Virus record (IMG/VR): IMGVR_UViG_3300032265_000435
Coordinates: 1 to 30,053 of that record
Length of the DNA: 30,053 bases
Reading direction: 5' to 3' (one strand)
Source of the DNA: a virus
How positions within the stretch are numbered: position 1 is the stretch's first letter; every line of letters begins with the position of its first letter. The notes beneath the pieces were generated by a model. It was not told the origin of the DNA, made no database searches, and saw only the letters and a program-made list of their open reading frames with translations. Position numbers and translations under genes: made by a program. Positions 23,195 through 29,639 of the stretch are shown in pieces.

Positions 23195-24341
23195 ATTTTC
23201 TATAATCTTTAGTATTACGGAACCAATGGTCATTGGTGCTAAACATGATATCCAAACACCTATCAATAGTGCCGGTTGTCCAATTAGATAAATGACCCAT
23301 TTTCTTTCTAGGATTAACTAGTAAATGATCTAATTTATTTTTAACATCTTCCATAGACCAAGGAATATATAAACATTCTGCATCATTAGCAAATGTTTCG
23401 GGGAAAGATCTATATGCAGGATATAAACAGTTTGTACCTAGTGCATCTGCTTCTGATGCTGTGTTACTTACCCAATCCTGTAACGCACAATTAAACAATA
23501 CTCGAGAGTCAGCTAGTAATTCATAATACTCATTCTTTTTAAGATTTTCATAGATCTTAAAATTGGCAGTCTTTTCTAATTCCTTCGCTCTGCTTAAATA
23601 TTTCTCATCATTACTACGTAATGGTCCGCCGGATAAGACAGCAAACTCCACATCTCGATTATATTTACCATAGTCTTCAATTAGATCCATAAAGAATCCT
23701 GGTTGCTTTTCTTGGTCGAATCTAGCAGCAAACACTACTCTCTTTTTGCGATTAATAAAAGGTTTAATTTCTTGTACGCGACTTTGAACTTCATCTTTGT
23801 CAAATGCTAAACCTGAGATATTGAAGATTGGCGCTTCCCATCCTGCAATCTTCATATGTGCAACCATTTCTTCATTCGAAGCAAGAATGCCTGTGACAAA
23901 ATGATCTGTCATTTTCTCATAGAAGCCCATCCACTTCTGCATATCCCACACGTGCAAGAAATCATCTGGATCGATTGTCTGAGCCAAACAACGAACAAAT
24001 ATACGGGGATGGTATTCCCATTCCATCTGATCCATGATATAAGGTAACACTTCCATTCCAGGAGTAAACATATCCTCAAAGAAAATAGTATCTTCCCAAT
24101 TAATTTCACCTGCCTTCATCTTTGCTACAAGCTTTGCCATTTGTGTCAGAGAATAATAACTACGACCGTGAGCATCTAATACCTGACCAGTTACAATAGA
24201 CTTAGAACTATCTAATAGATCACCATGAATAACCTCATAATCAATACCGCGACGCTTAAACGCATCTTCACTCCAATGTTGGAGTTGTAGTGTATATCGA
24301 CCTTCATAGGGCTCTAAACCCATATAATATAATTTACCCAT
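23172..24341 (-). CDS. GT-B glycosyltransferase (GT4-like)
   Basis: 389 residues. The second half is GT4-like: RKKRVVFAARFDQEKQPGFF (199-218) is the start of the donor domain, AVLSGGPLRSN and FKIYENLKKNEYYELLADSR follow, and DWVSNTASEADALGTNCLYP is the region of the conserved E-x7-E that binds the nucleotide sugar (SEADALG). The N-terminal half, with IFFEDMFTPGMEVLPYIMDQ, is unusual for polysaccharide transferases and may define the acceptor. Lies between galE and the QueD-like gene, overlapping both. Acceptor could be DNA, protein or glycan; DNA is suggested only by context. Confidence 0.75.
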   Translation of the reverse strand: MGKLYYMGLEPYEGRYTLQLQHWSEDAFKRRGIDYEVIHGDLLDSSKSIVTGQVLDAHGRSYYSLTQMAKLVAKMKAGEINWEDTIFFEDMFTPGMEVLPYIMDQMEWEYHPRIFVRCLAQTIDPDDFLHVWDMQKWMGFYEKMTDHFVTGILASNEEMVAHMKIAGWEAPIFNISGLAFDKDEVQSRVQEIKPFINRKKRVVFAARFDQEKQPGFFMDLIEDYGKYNRDVEFAVLSGGPLRSNDEKYLSRAKELEKTANFKIYENLKKNEYYELLADSRVLFNCALQDWVSNTASEADALGTNCLYPAYRSFPETFANDAECLYIPWSMEDVKNKLDHLLVNPRKKMGHLSNWTTGTIDRCLDIMFSTNDHWFRNTKDYRKYVPESKY

Positions 24342-24759
24342 TTACATACATCCTTGGTGTAACATCTTTGCCTTTGATATGCGAGAAATACATTCTGCAA
24401 CCATTCTCTCCATCTTCCGATACTTCAATTACATAGTCTCTATCTGGCCATGTGCTTATACATTTATTATGTAGATCCTTTGCCATCATTTCACAAGACT
24501 TATAATCTAATTGTAATGTTCCATCAGCATACCAACGCTCCATTATTCGTTTTGCTTGAATAAATTCTACATCTCTGTCATCATGAAATACCTGCATCTC
24601 AACTCTGAAATGAAAGATATGTCTATGAGGCGTTCCTAAAAATGAAACATCTAACCAATCGCCTGTAGCCAACTTTGGATCAGTTGCTGCCGCAGGGTAC
24701 TTATGGATACCTTCTTTCTGAAAGGTAACCCAAATATAACTATCTGTTTTTACAATCAT
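24334..24759 (-). CDS. QueD/PTPS-like T-fold protein
   Basis: 141 residues. FLGTPHRHIFHFRVEMQVFH carries HRH (45-47); DYKSCEMMAKDL (86-96) corresponds to the PTAENLA region of QueD; IEVSEDGENGCRMYF corresponds to the ExTxxxxA strand at QueD's C-terminus. Together they suggest a tetrahydropterin-synthase fold, but sequence identity is low and the catalytic Cys before the HxH is missing. It lies directly downstream of the DpdA-like gene in an ATGA overlap. It might bind a pterin or 7-deazaguanine and hand it on, or be a second, specialised QueD. I recall similar phage proteins annotated only as hypothetical. Confidence 0.5.
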   Translation of the reverse strand: MIVKTDSYIWVTFQKEGIHKYPAAATDPKLATGDWLDVSFLGTPHRHIFHFRVEMQVFHDDRDVEFIQAKRIMERWYADGTLQLDYKSCEMMAKDLHNKCISTWPDRDYVIEVSEDGENGCRMYFSHIKGKDVTPRMYVNG

Positions 24760-26045
24760 GCAAATAAGTCCTCAAGTGAAGATGGTGCTACTGCGTTGAC
24801 AGGTTCTGAATCCATGAATCTACCTACGTTCTTTTCCCAATGAATAAAATCATCGTTTGTCTTTACATCAAATAAAGTTGCATATTCATTCTCACAACCT
24901 TTATCTCTACAGAATCTTAAAAATTCTTCTTTACTATTCATTAAATTGGAAACATCCAAAGTAAAATTATGTACATTTGTTAAGATGAATGCTAGTCTTG
25001 CTCGCATAACATCAATGAATTTTCCACCTTGTTCTAAATACAGACCAACAGAAATATTCATTAACTTGTGATATTCTTCGGGTGTGTAATCTGTATCACA
25101 TACTGAATTAATCTCGTTAACAACTGTTCTATAAATGTTAGAATATTCTCTACCCATCTTTACAGAAGAACCACCGTAGTCGCTAGGATTCTTTTTCTTG
25201 CTGTGTGAGAAGTAAAACAATCCATTATCCAAAGACATAGAATGTGTTGTCGAGTCATATGAAATATCAATGCCTTCATATAGACCAGTTTGACTAAATA
25301 ACAAATATGGTAAAATACGTTTAAGCGCACCTACGCCCAATACGTGTAAATGAAATGGTCTTGCCAATGGAACAGAGTTTACATAAAATGCTCTCTTAAC
25401 ATCTTCTAACGGACCCATACCTAGTGCAGCTGATCCCATAGCAACACCGCCAATACGATGATGTAGTTCTTTTGGAACCTCATCTAATAAAAACTCACCC
25501 CATGACTTATAAGTATCTGCACCAGAACCTTGAAGAATGATAAATGGTCTACATTTACTATTCAATGAATCGAATTTTAAAATCTGATCCTTGACGTTTT
25601 TGCCTGTTGCTCTGGCATAAGTCTCGAAATTTGCCATATCAACATATCGACGCTTAGTATCAATCTTTGCCGATATACCATCTGCAGATGTAGACTTTAC
25701 AGGAATCTCATCAAATGCCATTCCAATGTCTGCGTATGTTCCTTGATTCTCATAAACTTTATTTCGTGTTTCTGGAGTATTAGAAAGTCCGCGAGTAACA
25801 ATCTGTAAACCTCCAGAGTCAGCATGAATATTTTTAATGGCAGGTCTATACTTTTGTAGTTTCTTACCAAAGTTCTTTTCTGTAAATCCATTATACAATA
25901 ATGAAAACTGATGATTGTTCTTATTATGAACAGTCTTCCACATCATATCAGTAATCATTTTTAAAGTGTCAGGATCTTCACATTGCTCAGATCCTAGTCT
26001 AAGATATGCGGGACCTGATATAACGTATTCTAATTGTCTGCTCAT
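24756..26045 (-). CDS. dpdA: DpdA-like TGT homologue, predicted 7-deazaguanine-DNA transglycosylase
   Basis: 429 residues. TIM-barrel of the tRNA-guanine transglycosylase superfamily: IHADSGGLQI (73-82) holds the general base Asp76 and substrate-binding loop; HRIGGVAMGSAALGMG (196-211) the GG(V)A segment; HVLGVGALKRILPYL (234-248); EGIDISYDSTTHS (257-269) contains the likely nucleophile, Asp264. The zinc CxCxxC of TGT is reduced to Cys316 followed by non-Cys residues, though the later HN (359-360) is kept. DpdA enzymes replace guanine in DNA with preQ0 or derivatives; the surrounding folE, queD and queE favour that over tRNA. The C-terminus SSLEDLFA looks like a clamp-binding tail. ATGA overlaps on both sides. 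Confidence 0.82.
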   Translation of the reverse strand: MSRQLEYVISGPAYLRLGSEQCEDPDTLKMITDMMWKTVHNKNNHQFSLLYNGFTEKNFGKKLQKYRPAIKNIHADSGGLQIVTRGLSNTPETRNKVYENQGTYADIGMAFDEIPVKSTSADGISAKIDTKRRYVDMANFETYARATGKNVKDQILKFDSLNSKCRPFIILQGSGADTYKSWGEFLLDEVPKELHHRIGGVAMGSAALGMGPLEDVKRAFYVNSVPLARPFHLHVLGVGALKRILPYLLFSQTGLYEGIDISYDSTTHSMSLDNGLFYFSHSKKKNPSDYGGSSVKMGREYSNIYRTVVNEINSVCDTDYTPEEYHKLMNISVGLYLEQGGKFIDVMRARLAFILTNVHNFTLDVSNLMNSKEEFLRFCRDKGCENEYATLFDVKTNDDFIHWEKNVGRFMDSEPVNAVAPSSLEDLFA

Positions 26046-27409
26046 GAAAATAAACTTTCTAAAGTGTGTGCTGTATCTTCTTTTGGAACAAAATTTGGAT
26101 CCTTGGATAGATAGGTGTTCTCATCTGTATAAATTATATTAAATTTTGTCTTGTTTGTCAATACAGAACGGACATCATCCACAGATAAATCTTTCCTATT
26201 TAATTTAACTATGAAATCCGAATAATTGATATTATCATAATCGTTAATTGTTGCCCTATCTGAATTCGATTCTGCAGGCTTAAATGATTCAAAAACATCT
26301 ATCCAAGCCTGTATTCCTACTGCATGTTCTGCTATAATACTTTGTAGTGGCGACTTACTATACCAAACTCTAGAATCGGCAAAGTCCTCGTATAGTTTTA
26401 AAATTAATCTAGGAATGTTTTTCTTTTCCTCAGAAAAATACCATTGATTACTAAAGTTATCTAACCAGGACATGCCCTTTATAGCAACTGTAGGCAACTG
26501 TCCCATACATTCATAAAATGCTAAACCAAAGCTTTCTCTAATTGCGGGGTTATACGCAACTCTAGCAGAAGTCATAAAGTTAACTTTCTCTTGACCATAT
26601 ACGCCTATCTTTATTTCATATTTAGCGCCTATCGCTTTTAGAGCTTCTTCAAACTTTTTGGCTCCGTTTGTATTGGTTATAACCTTTGCAGGTAATCCTG
26701 TTTCCTTAATAACACGAATAAACTCCTCAGGATTTTTTCTAGGCTCCCAACGACCAATCCACAGTACGCCTTCTCTAGGTTTATTATTTTCTTCCAATAA
26801 TGTTTTTTCAGGCATAGGAATAGGAAGCTCATATGAATTAAATAATTTTTGAGCAAGCAGTTCATTGCGATTACGTAAAGTTTGTGTGCCAATAGTAATA
26901 CCTTTAACTCGCATCAACGCATTAAACACTTCATTGAATGATTCTGTAAATTCATTCTTCCATGATCTATCATCTAAAAAGACCATACTTTCATTATGAG
27001 TATAATATATTACCTGCACAGTTTTATGTAGGTTCAAGGCATAGATGCCGGGGAATGATTCTAGCGTATTACAAATAATAATATCATATAGATTTTTATT
27101 CAGAGCGTACATCATAGAATCTCTGAATGAAGACATCTTTTCAAAGTTATACGAGTCCTCAAACATAAATGTTTTGGTATGAGTACTGTAAGATCTTGCT
27201 GTAGGAGACCATATAAAATTAGCTCCAACTGATTCTAGATATTCTTTGAATGCTAGATTAGAGGTTGGCTTATCTGTAATGATATCTATCTTATAACCGA
27301 GAGGCGTAAAAGTCTCAATAAAACTTTTAGCAAATTGACCTAATCCCCCGTGAGGAATAGTGTGTTGATCACTTAAACAAAAAGCAATACGCTTCTTATA
27401 TGTATTCAT
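26042..27409 (-). CDS. GT4 glycosyltransferase with DpdA-like C-terminal tail
   Basis: 455 residues. GT-B fold: HGGLGQFAKSF (20-30) is the acceptor-side glycine loop, LWIGRWEPRKNPEEFIRVIK (216-235) starts the donor domain, ESFGLAFYE (292-300) is the E-x7-E nucleotide-sugar motif. After about residue 380 comes an extension rich in Asp/Asn/Lys that ends HTLESLFS, nearly the same as the SSLEDLFA end of the neighbouring DpdA-like protein. Sugar and acceptor unknown; sharing a tail with a DNA-modifying enzyme suggests DNA as acceptor. In T4 the alpha-glucosyltransferase of DNA interacts with gp45. Last codons contain a perfect promoter for dpdA. TAATG junction with the exonuclease gene. Confidence 0.8.
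   Translation of the reverse strand: MNTYKKRIAFCLSDQHTIPHGGLGQFAKSFIETFTPLGYKIDIITDKPTSNLAFKEYLESVGANFIWSPTARSYSTHTKTFMFEDSYNFEKMSSFRDSMMYALNKNLYDIIICNTLESFPGIYALNLHKTVQVIYYTHNESMVFLDDRSWKNEFTESFNEVFNALMRVKGITIGTQTLRNRNELLAQKLFNSYELPIPMPEKTLLEENNKPREGVLWIGRWEPRKNPEEFIRVIKETGLPAKVITNTNGAKKFEEALKAIGAKYEIKIGVYGQEKVNFMTSARVAYNPAIRESFGLAFYECMGQLPTVAIKGMSWLDNFSNQWYFSEEKKNIPRLILKLYEDFADSRVWYSKSPLQSIIAEHAVGIQAWIDVFESFKPAESNSDRATINDYDNINYSDFIVKLNRKDLSVDDVRSVLTNKTKFNIIYTDENTYLSKDPNFVPKEDTAHTLESLFS
26133..26161 (-). promoter_or_regulatory. Perfect sigma70-type promoter for the DpdA-like gene
   Basis: TTGACA (26161-26156), 17 bases, TATAAT (26138-26133) on the minus strand, in the last part of the GT4 gene. 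RNA would start near 26126, only about 80 bases before the dpdA ATG. The bases encode a non-conserved tail (LTNKTKFNIIY), so coding constraint is a poor explanation and a real promoter is likely. Confidence 0.65.
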
Positions 27410-27918
27410 TATTCACCTAAAATTTTAATTAAGTGTTTAGTCTGGTGCATCGCATCATCTAAAGCATTATGATAAACCCCTTCGCGTGCATCTGCAGGCA
27501 CCCAATGGAATAAAGCCTTTACTGTACGATAGCAACGATCGTCCCAGCATTTCCAAGGCGGTTCTCTATCGGTATTAAAATACGCATTTGCTAATATTGT
27601 ATTATCAAATACTGCACCATTGCCCCAGACAGGTAGGCTTTTAGGTCCGAACCATTCCTCAAAATCATCCAGTGCTTGTTTTAGTGGTACATTGTTGCGA
27701 GTAAGTTCTCGCAGAGCTTCTTTGTTTTGCTCCGACCACCATTTGATTGTCTCTTTAGAAATATGCATACCTGCTTCTTTACAAGTCTTCAAATCAATTG
27801 TGCAGTAAAAAGTATCAAGAATTTCTTTACCTTCAAATTTTACTGCACCTATCGAACAAATTGCTGCATTCGATCTTGTTGACATTGTTTCCAAATCAAC
27901 CATTATATTAACTGCCAT
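27409..27918 (-). CDS. DnaQ-like 3'-5' exonuclease
   Basis: 169 residues. RNase H-fold DEDD exonuclease: MVDLETMS gives the first Asp and Glu (D8, E10), VWGNGAVFDNTIL the third acidic residue, and HNALDDAMHQ the final HxAxxD. Resembles the compact Rv2179c/ExoVIII-like group and functionally recalls T4 DexA (exonuclease A), which trims DNA. It may degrade host DNA or process ends. A TAATG junction with the GT4 gene and one base gap to the upstream gene place it within the deazaguanine operon. Confidence 0.85.
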   Translation of the reverse strand: MAVNIMVDLETMSTRSNAAICSIGAVKFEGKEILDTFYCTIDLKTCKEAGMHISKETIKWWSEQNKEALRELTRNNVPLKQALDDFEEWFGPKSLPVWGNGAVFDNTILANAYFNTDREPPWKCWDDRCYRTVKALFHWVPADAREGVYHNALDDAMHQTKHLIKILGE

Positions 27919-27919
27919 A

Positions 27920-28561
27920 TTATTTTTCCATTAATCTATTCGTAAATTCTAATAATAATTTGTGCTGTTCACCGTTGTGATATTTGCCTTTTAGCCAACT
28001 ATAACTATCATACCAAAATTTTTCACTCTCAGGGTGACATCCTATTATTCCGATGTTCTTTTGTATGACCGCCATAGGGTCACCATTTGCATATGTAGCG
28101 ATTGTTTCATAATCTCCATCGCCAACCACAGCACAACCGTCGTAAAAAAACATTTTTGTATCAGTTCCATGCCAGTTAATTTTAATGTTTTTCGCATGAG
28201 GTCTCCTTGTATCCGTGTTAGGTCTTCTTATATATTGTACTGTATCTATATTGTCTAGTATATTTAGATAATGTTTTCCTGCCCAATATCCGCCCATACA
28301 TATACCTAAATACTTACCACCCTGTTTAACGAATTTCTTAATTCGTTTAGCATTATGCTTAAAAAGATTTTTATATGAATTAGAATCACCAAAGCCCCCT
28401 GGCACAATAATCATATCAACATTGTCGAAGAAGTTTTCTTCTAATTCGTTTTTGCTAAATATTTTAAATGTGTACTTATTGCCTAAGGCTTTCATTATGC
28501 CGTTACTGCTTTGTACAGAACACTTAGGATCTGCTATGAATAAATCACTAGTAGGTTTCAT
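27920..28561 (-). CDS. Class I glutamine amidotransferase-like protein (BPL_N-like)
   Basis: 213 residues. DMIIVPGGFGDS (49-60), then GGKYLGICMGGYWAG with nucleophile Cys88, and GIIGCHPESEKFWY with His177 and Glu179, form the Cys-His-Glu arrangement of class I amidotransferase-like proteins; the PGGF and GxCxG pattern is close to the BPL_N group. There is no fused synthase domain, so ammonia, if released from glutamine, must go to a partner, or the protein is a hydrolase of other chemistry. Its position between folE and the DpdA-like gene invites a role in amidating preQ0, but that is inference. ATGA overlap with the tiny membrane gene. Confidence 0.7.
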   Translation of the reverse strand: MKPTSDLFIADPKCSVQSSNGIMKALGNKYTFKIFSKNELEENFFDNVDMIIVPGGFGDSNSYKNLFKHNAKRIKKFVKQGGKYLGICMGGYWAGKHYLNILDNIDTVQYIRRPNTDTRRPHAKNIKINWHGTDTKMFFYDGCAVVGDGDYETIATYANGDPMAVIQKNIGIIGCHPESEKFWYDSYSWLKGKYHNGEQHKLLLEFTNRLMEK

Positions 28562-28680
28562 TTTTCATCTATTTTCTTTTCAATAGGCGGTGGAAAATAT
28601 GGTTCGATTACATAGTGGTTAGCTCCCCACCAACCAAATGCAGTAATGAATCCATAGCAAAGTATTTCAAGTATCATCAT
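28558..28680 (-). CDS. Tiny single-span membrane protein (40 aa)
   Basis: Occupies the entire gap between folE and the amidotransferase gene, with ATGA overlaps at both ends (start 28680, stop 28558). One hydrophobic helix at about residues 3-20 (ILEILCYGFITAFGWWGA) is followed by NHYVIEPYFPPPIEKKIDEK, a proline-rich acidic/basic tail, consistent with an N-in single-pass topology or membrane anchor. The GWWGAN and VIEP pattern recurs, as I remember, in small proteins of marine T4-like phages; function unknown. Too short for default ORF calling but supported by gene packing. Confidence 0.75.
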   Translation of the reverse strand: MMILEILCYGFITAFGWWGANHYVIEPYFPPPIEKKIDEK

Positions 28681-29363
28681 TTTCCGCACATTCTCGCAAT
28701 GCTTAAAAATTCATTTCTAGCAGATGCGTCAGTTTTAAAGCCGCCACCTAGACGAACTGTTACTGTGGATGAACCTGTATCTTCAACACCTCTAGATTTA
28801 ACACAATAGTGTTGTGCATCAATCATTACCGCAACATCTTCAGTCTCCAGTATAAATTGGAGAGTATGGTAGATCTGTTCAGTGAGTCGTTCTTGGATTT
28901 GAGGGCGCTTGCTGAAATACTCAACAATGCGGTTAATTTTAGATAGTCCGAGGACTTTCTGTTTAGGAACATAAGCAACGGTAGCCAAACCATCAATAAC
29001 AACAAAGTGATGTTCGCAATTACTTTGGACATTGACGTTGCGTTCAACGACCATTTCATTGTAATGCATCTTGTTATCAACAGTCGTACACTTTGGAAAT
29101 GCATCATAATCTAATCCCCAGAAAATTTCATTAACATACATCTTAGCAACACGCTTAGGTGTTTCAATTAAACTATCATCAGTTAAATCTAAACCTAGAT
29201 AACCCATGATCTCTCGAAAATGACTTTCGATTCGCTCAATTTTTTCTTTACGATCTAAGTAATTAATATCTGTTCTTGTAGGTGTTTCAACACCCATTTT
29301 TAATAGATGCTCATGCACCCTTTGCCCTAACTCAGGGTCAGTTTTTGTCTTGTTGTATGACAT
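28677..29363 (-). CDS. folE: GTP cyclohydrolase I
   Basis: 228 residues. Converts GTP to 7,8-dihydroneopterin triphosphate, first step for folate and for 7-deazaguanine synthesis. Zinc ligands are in SNCEHHF (C116, H119 region) and QHYCVKSRGVED (C187); ETPKRVAKMY (67-76) and GLSKINRIVEYFSKRPQIQE are the family's other conserved blocks. Full length. The start has an AAGGA site. Present beside queD and queE and not with folate genes, so it supplies the deazaguanine route. Upstream lies a late-promoter-like sequence. Confidence 0.96.
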   Translation of the reverse strand: MSYNKTKTDPELGQRVHEHLLKMGVETPTRTDINYLDRKEKIERIESHFREIMGYLGLDLTDDSLIETPKRVAKMYVNEIFWGLDYDAFPKCTTVDNKMHYNEMVVERNVNVQSNCEHHFVVIDGLATVAYVPKQKVLGLSKINRIVEYFSKRPQIQERLTEQIYHTLQFILETEDVAVMIDAQHYCVKSRGVEDTGSSTVTVRLGGGFKTDASARNEFLSIARMCGK

Positions 29364-29403
29364 TTTTGAATCCTTCCTTACGCGGATATGATAATTGAAT
29401 TTT

Positions 29404-29432
29404 GTTACCTTTGTGTAACATTAATATTTATG
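29404..29432 (-). promoter_or_regulatory. Late-promoter-like motif and 5'-end hairpin upstream of folE
   Basis: The 64-base gap before folE has CATAAATA (29432-29425), one base from the T4 late consensus TATAAATA and fitting the NATAAATA form described for marine relatives. Just downstream TGTTAC and GTAACA (29420-29403) can form a 6-base-pair hairpin with a 6-base loop, which would sit at the 5' end of the transcript. No sigma70 hexamers with 17-base spacing are present. The motif touches the stop codon of the H1-like gene. Single short match, so support is limited. Confidence 0.4.
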
Positions 29433-29622
29433 CCTTTGCTTTAGCCTCAGCGCGTGCATTCTTCTCTTCGGTAATCTCGTTTCTACGAGCTTTGACCGCT
29501 TTAGCTAATTCTGCTAATGCTTTACGAGCACGCGTTCCTGCAGCATTATTGCCTTTTGTAAATTTTTCGTTTTCAGCTTCGTATGTTACCAAACTTGTTT
29601 TGATGTCGTTTTGTGCGCTCAT
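29428..29622 (-). CDS. Small histone-H1-like basic protein
   Basis: 64 residues from ATG at 29622, which has an AAAGGA site; the longer in-frame start overlaps queE. Lys/Ala-rich, with NNAAGTRARKALAELAKAVK and ARRNEITEEKNARAEAKAKA. The AGTRARKALxxLxKxxKxxR pattern is that of Hc1/H1-like DNA-binding proteins in bacteria and some phages. Probably coats or bends DNA. Located between queE and folE; a chromatin-like protein beside DNA-modification genes is consistent with a role on phage DNA, but this is not shown. Confidence 0.65.
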   Translation of the reverse strand: MSAQNDIKTSLVTYEAENEKFTKGNNAAGTRARKALAELAKAVKARRNEITEEKNARAEAKAKA

Positions 29623-29639
29623 TTTAATTTCCTTTATTG

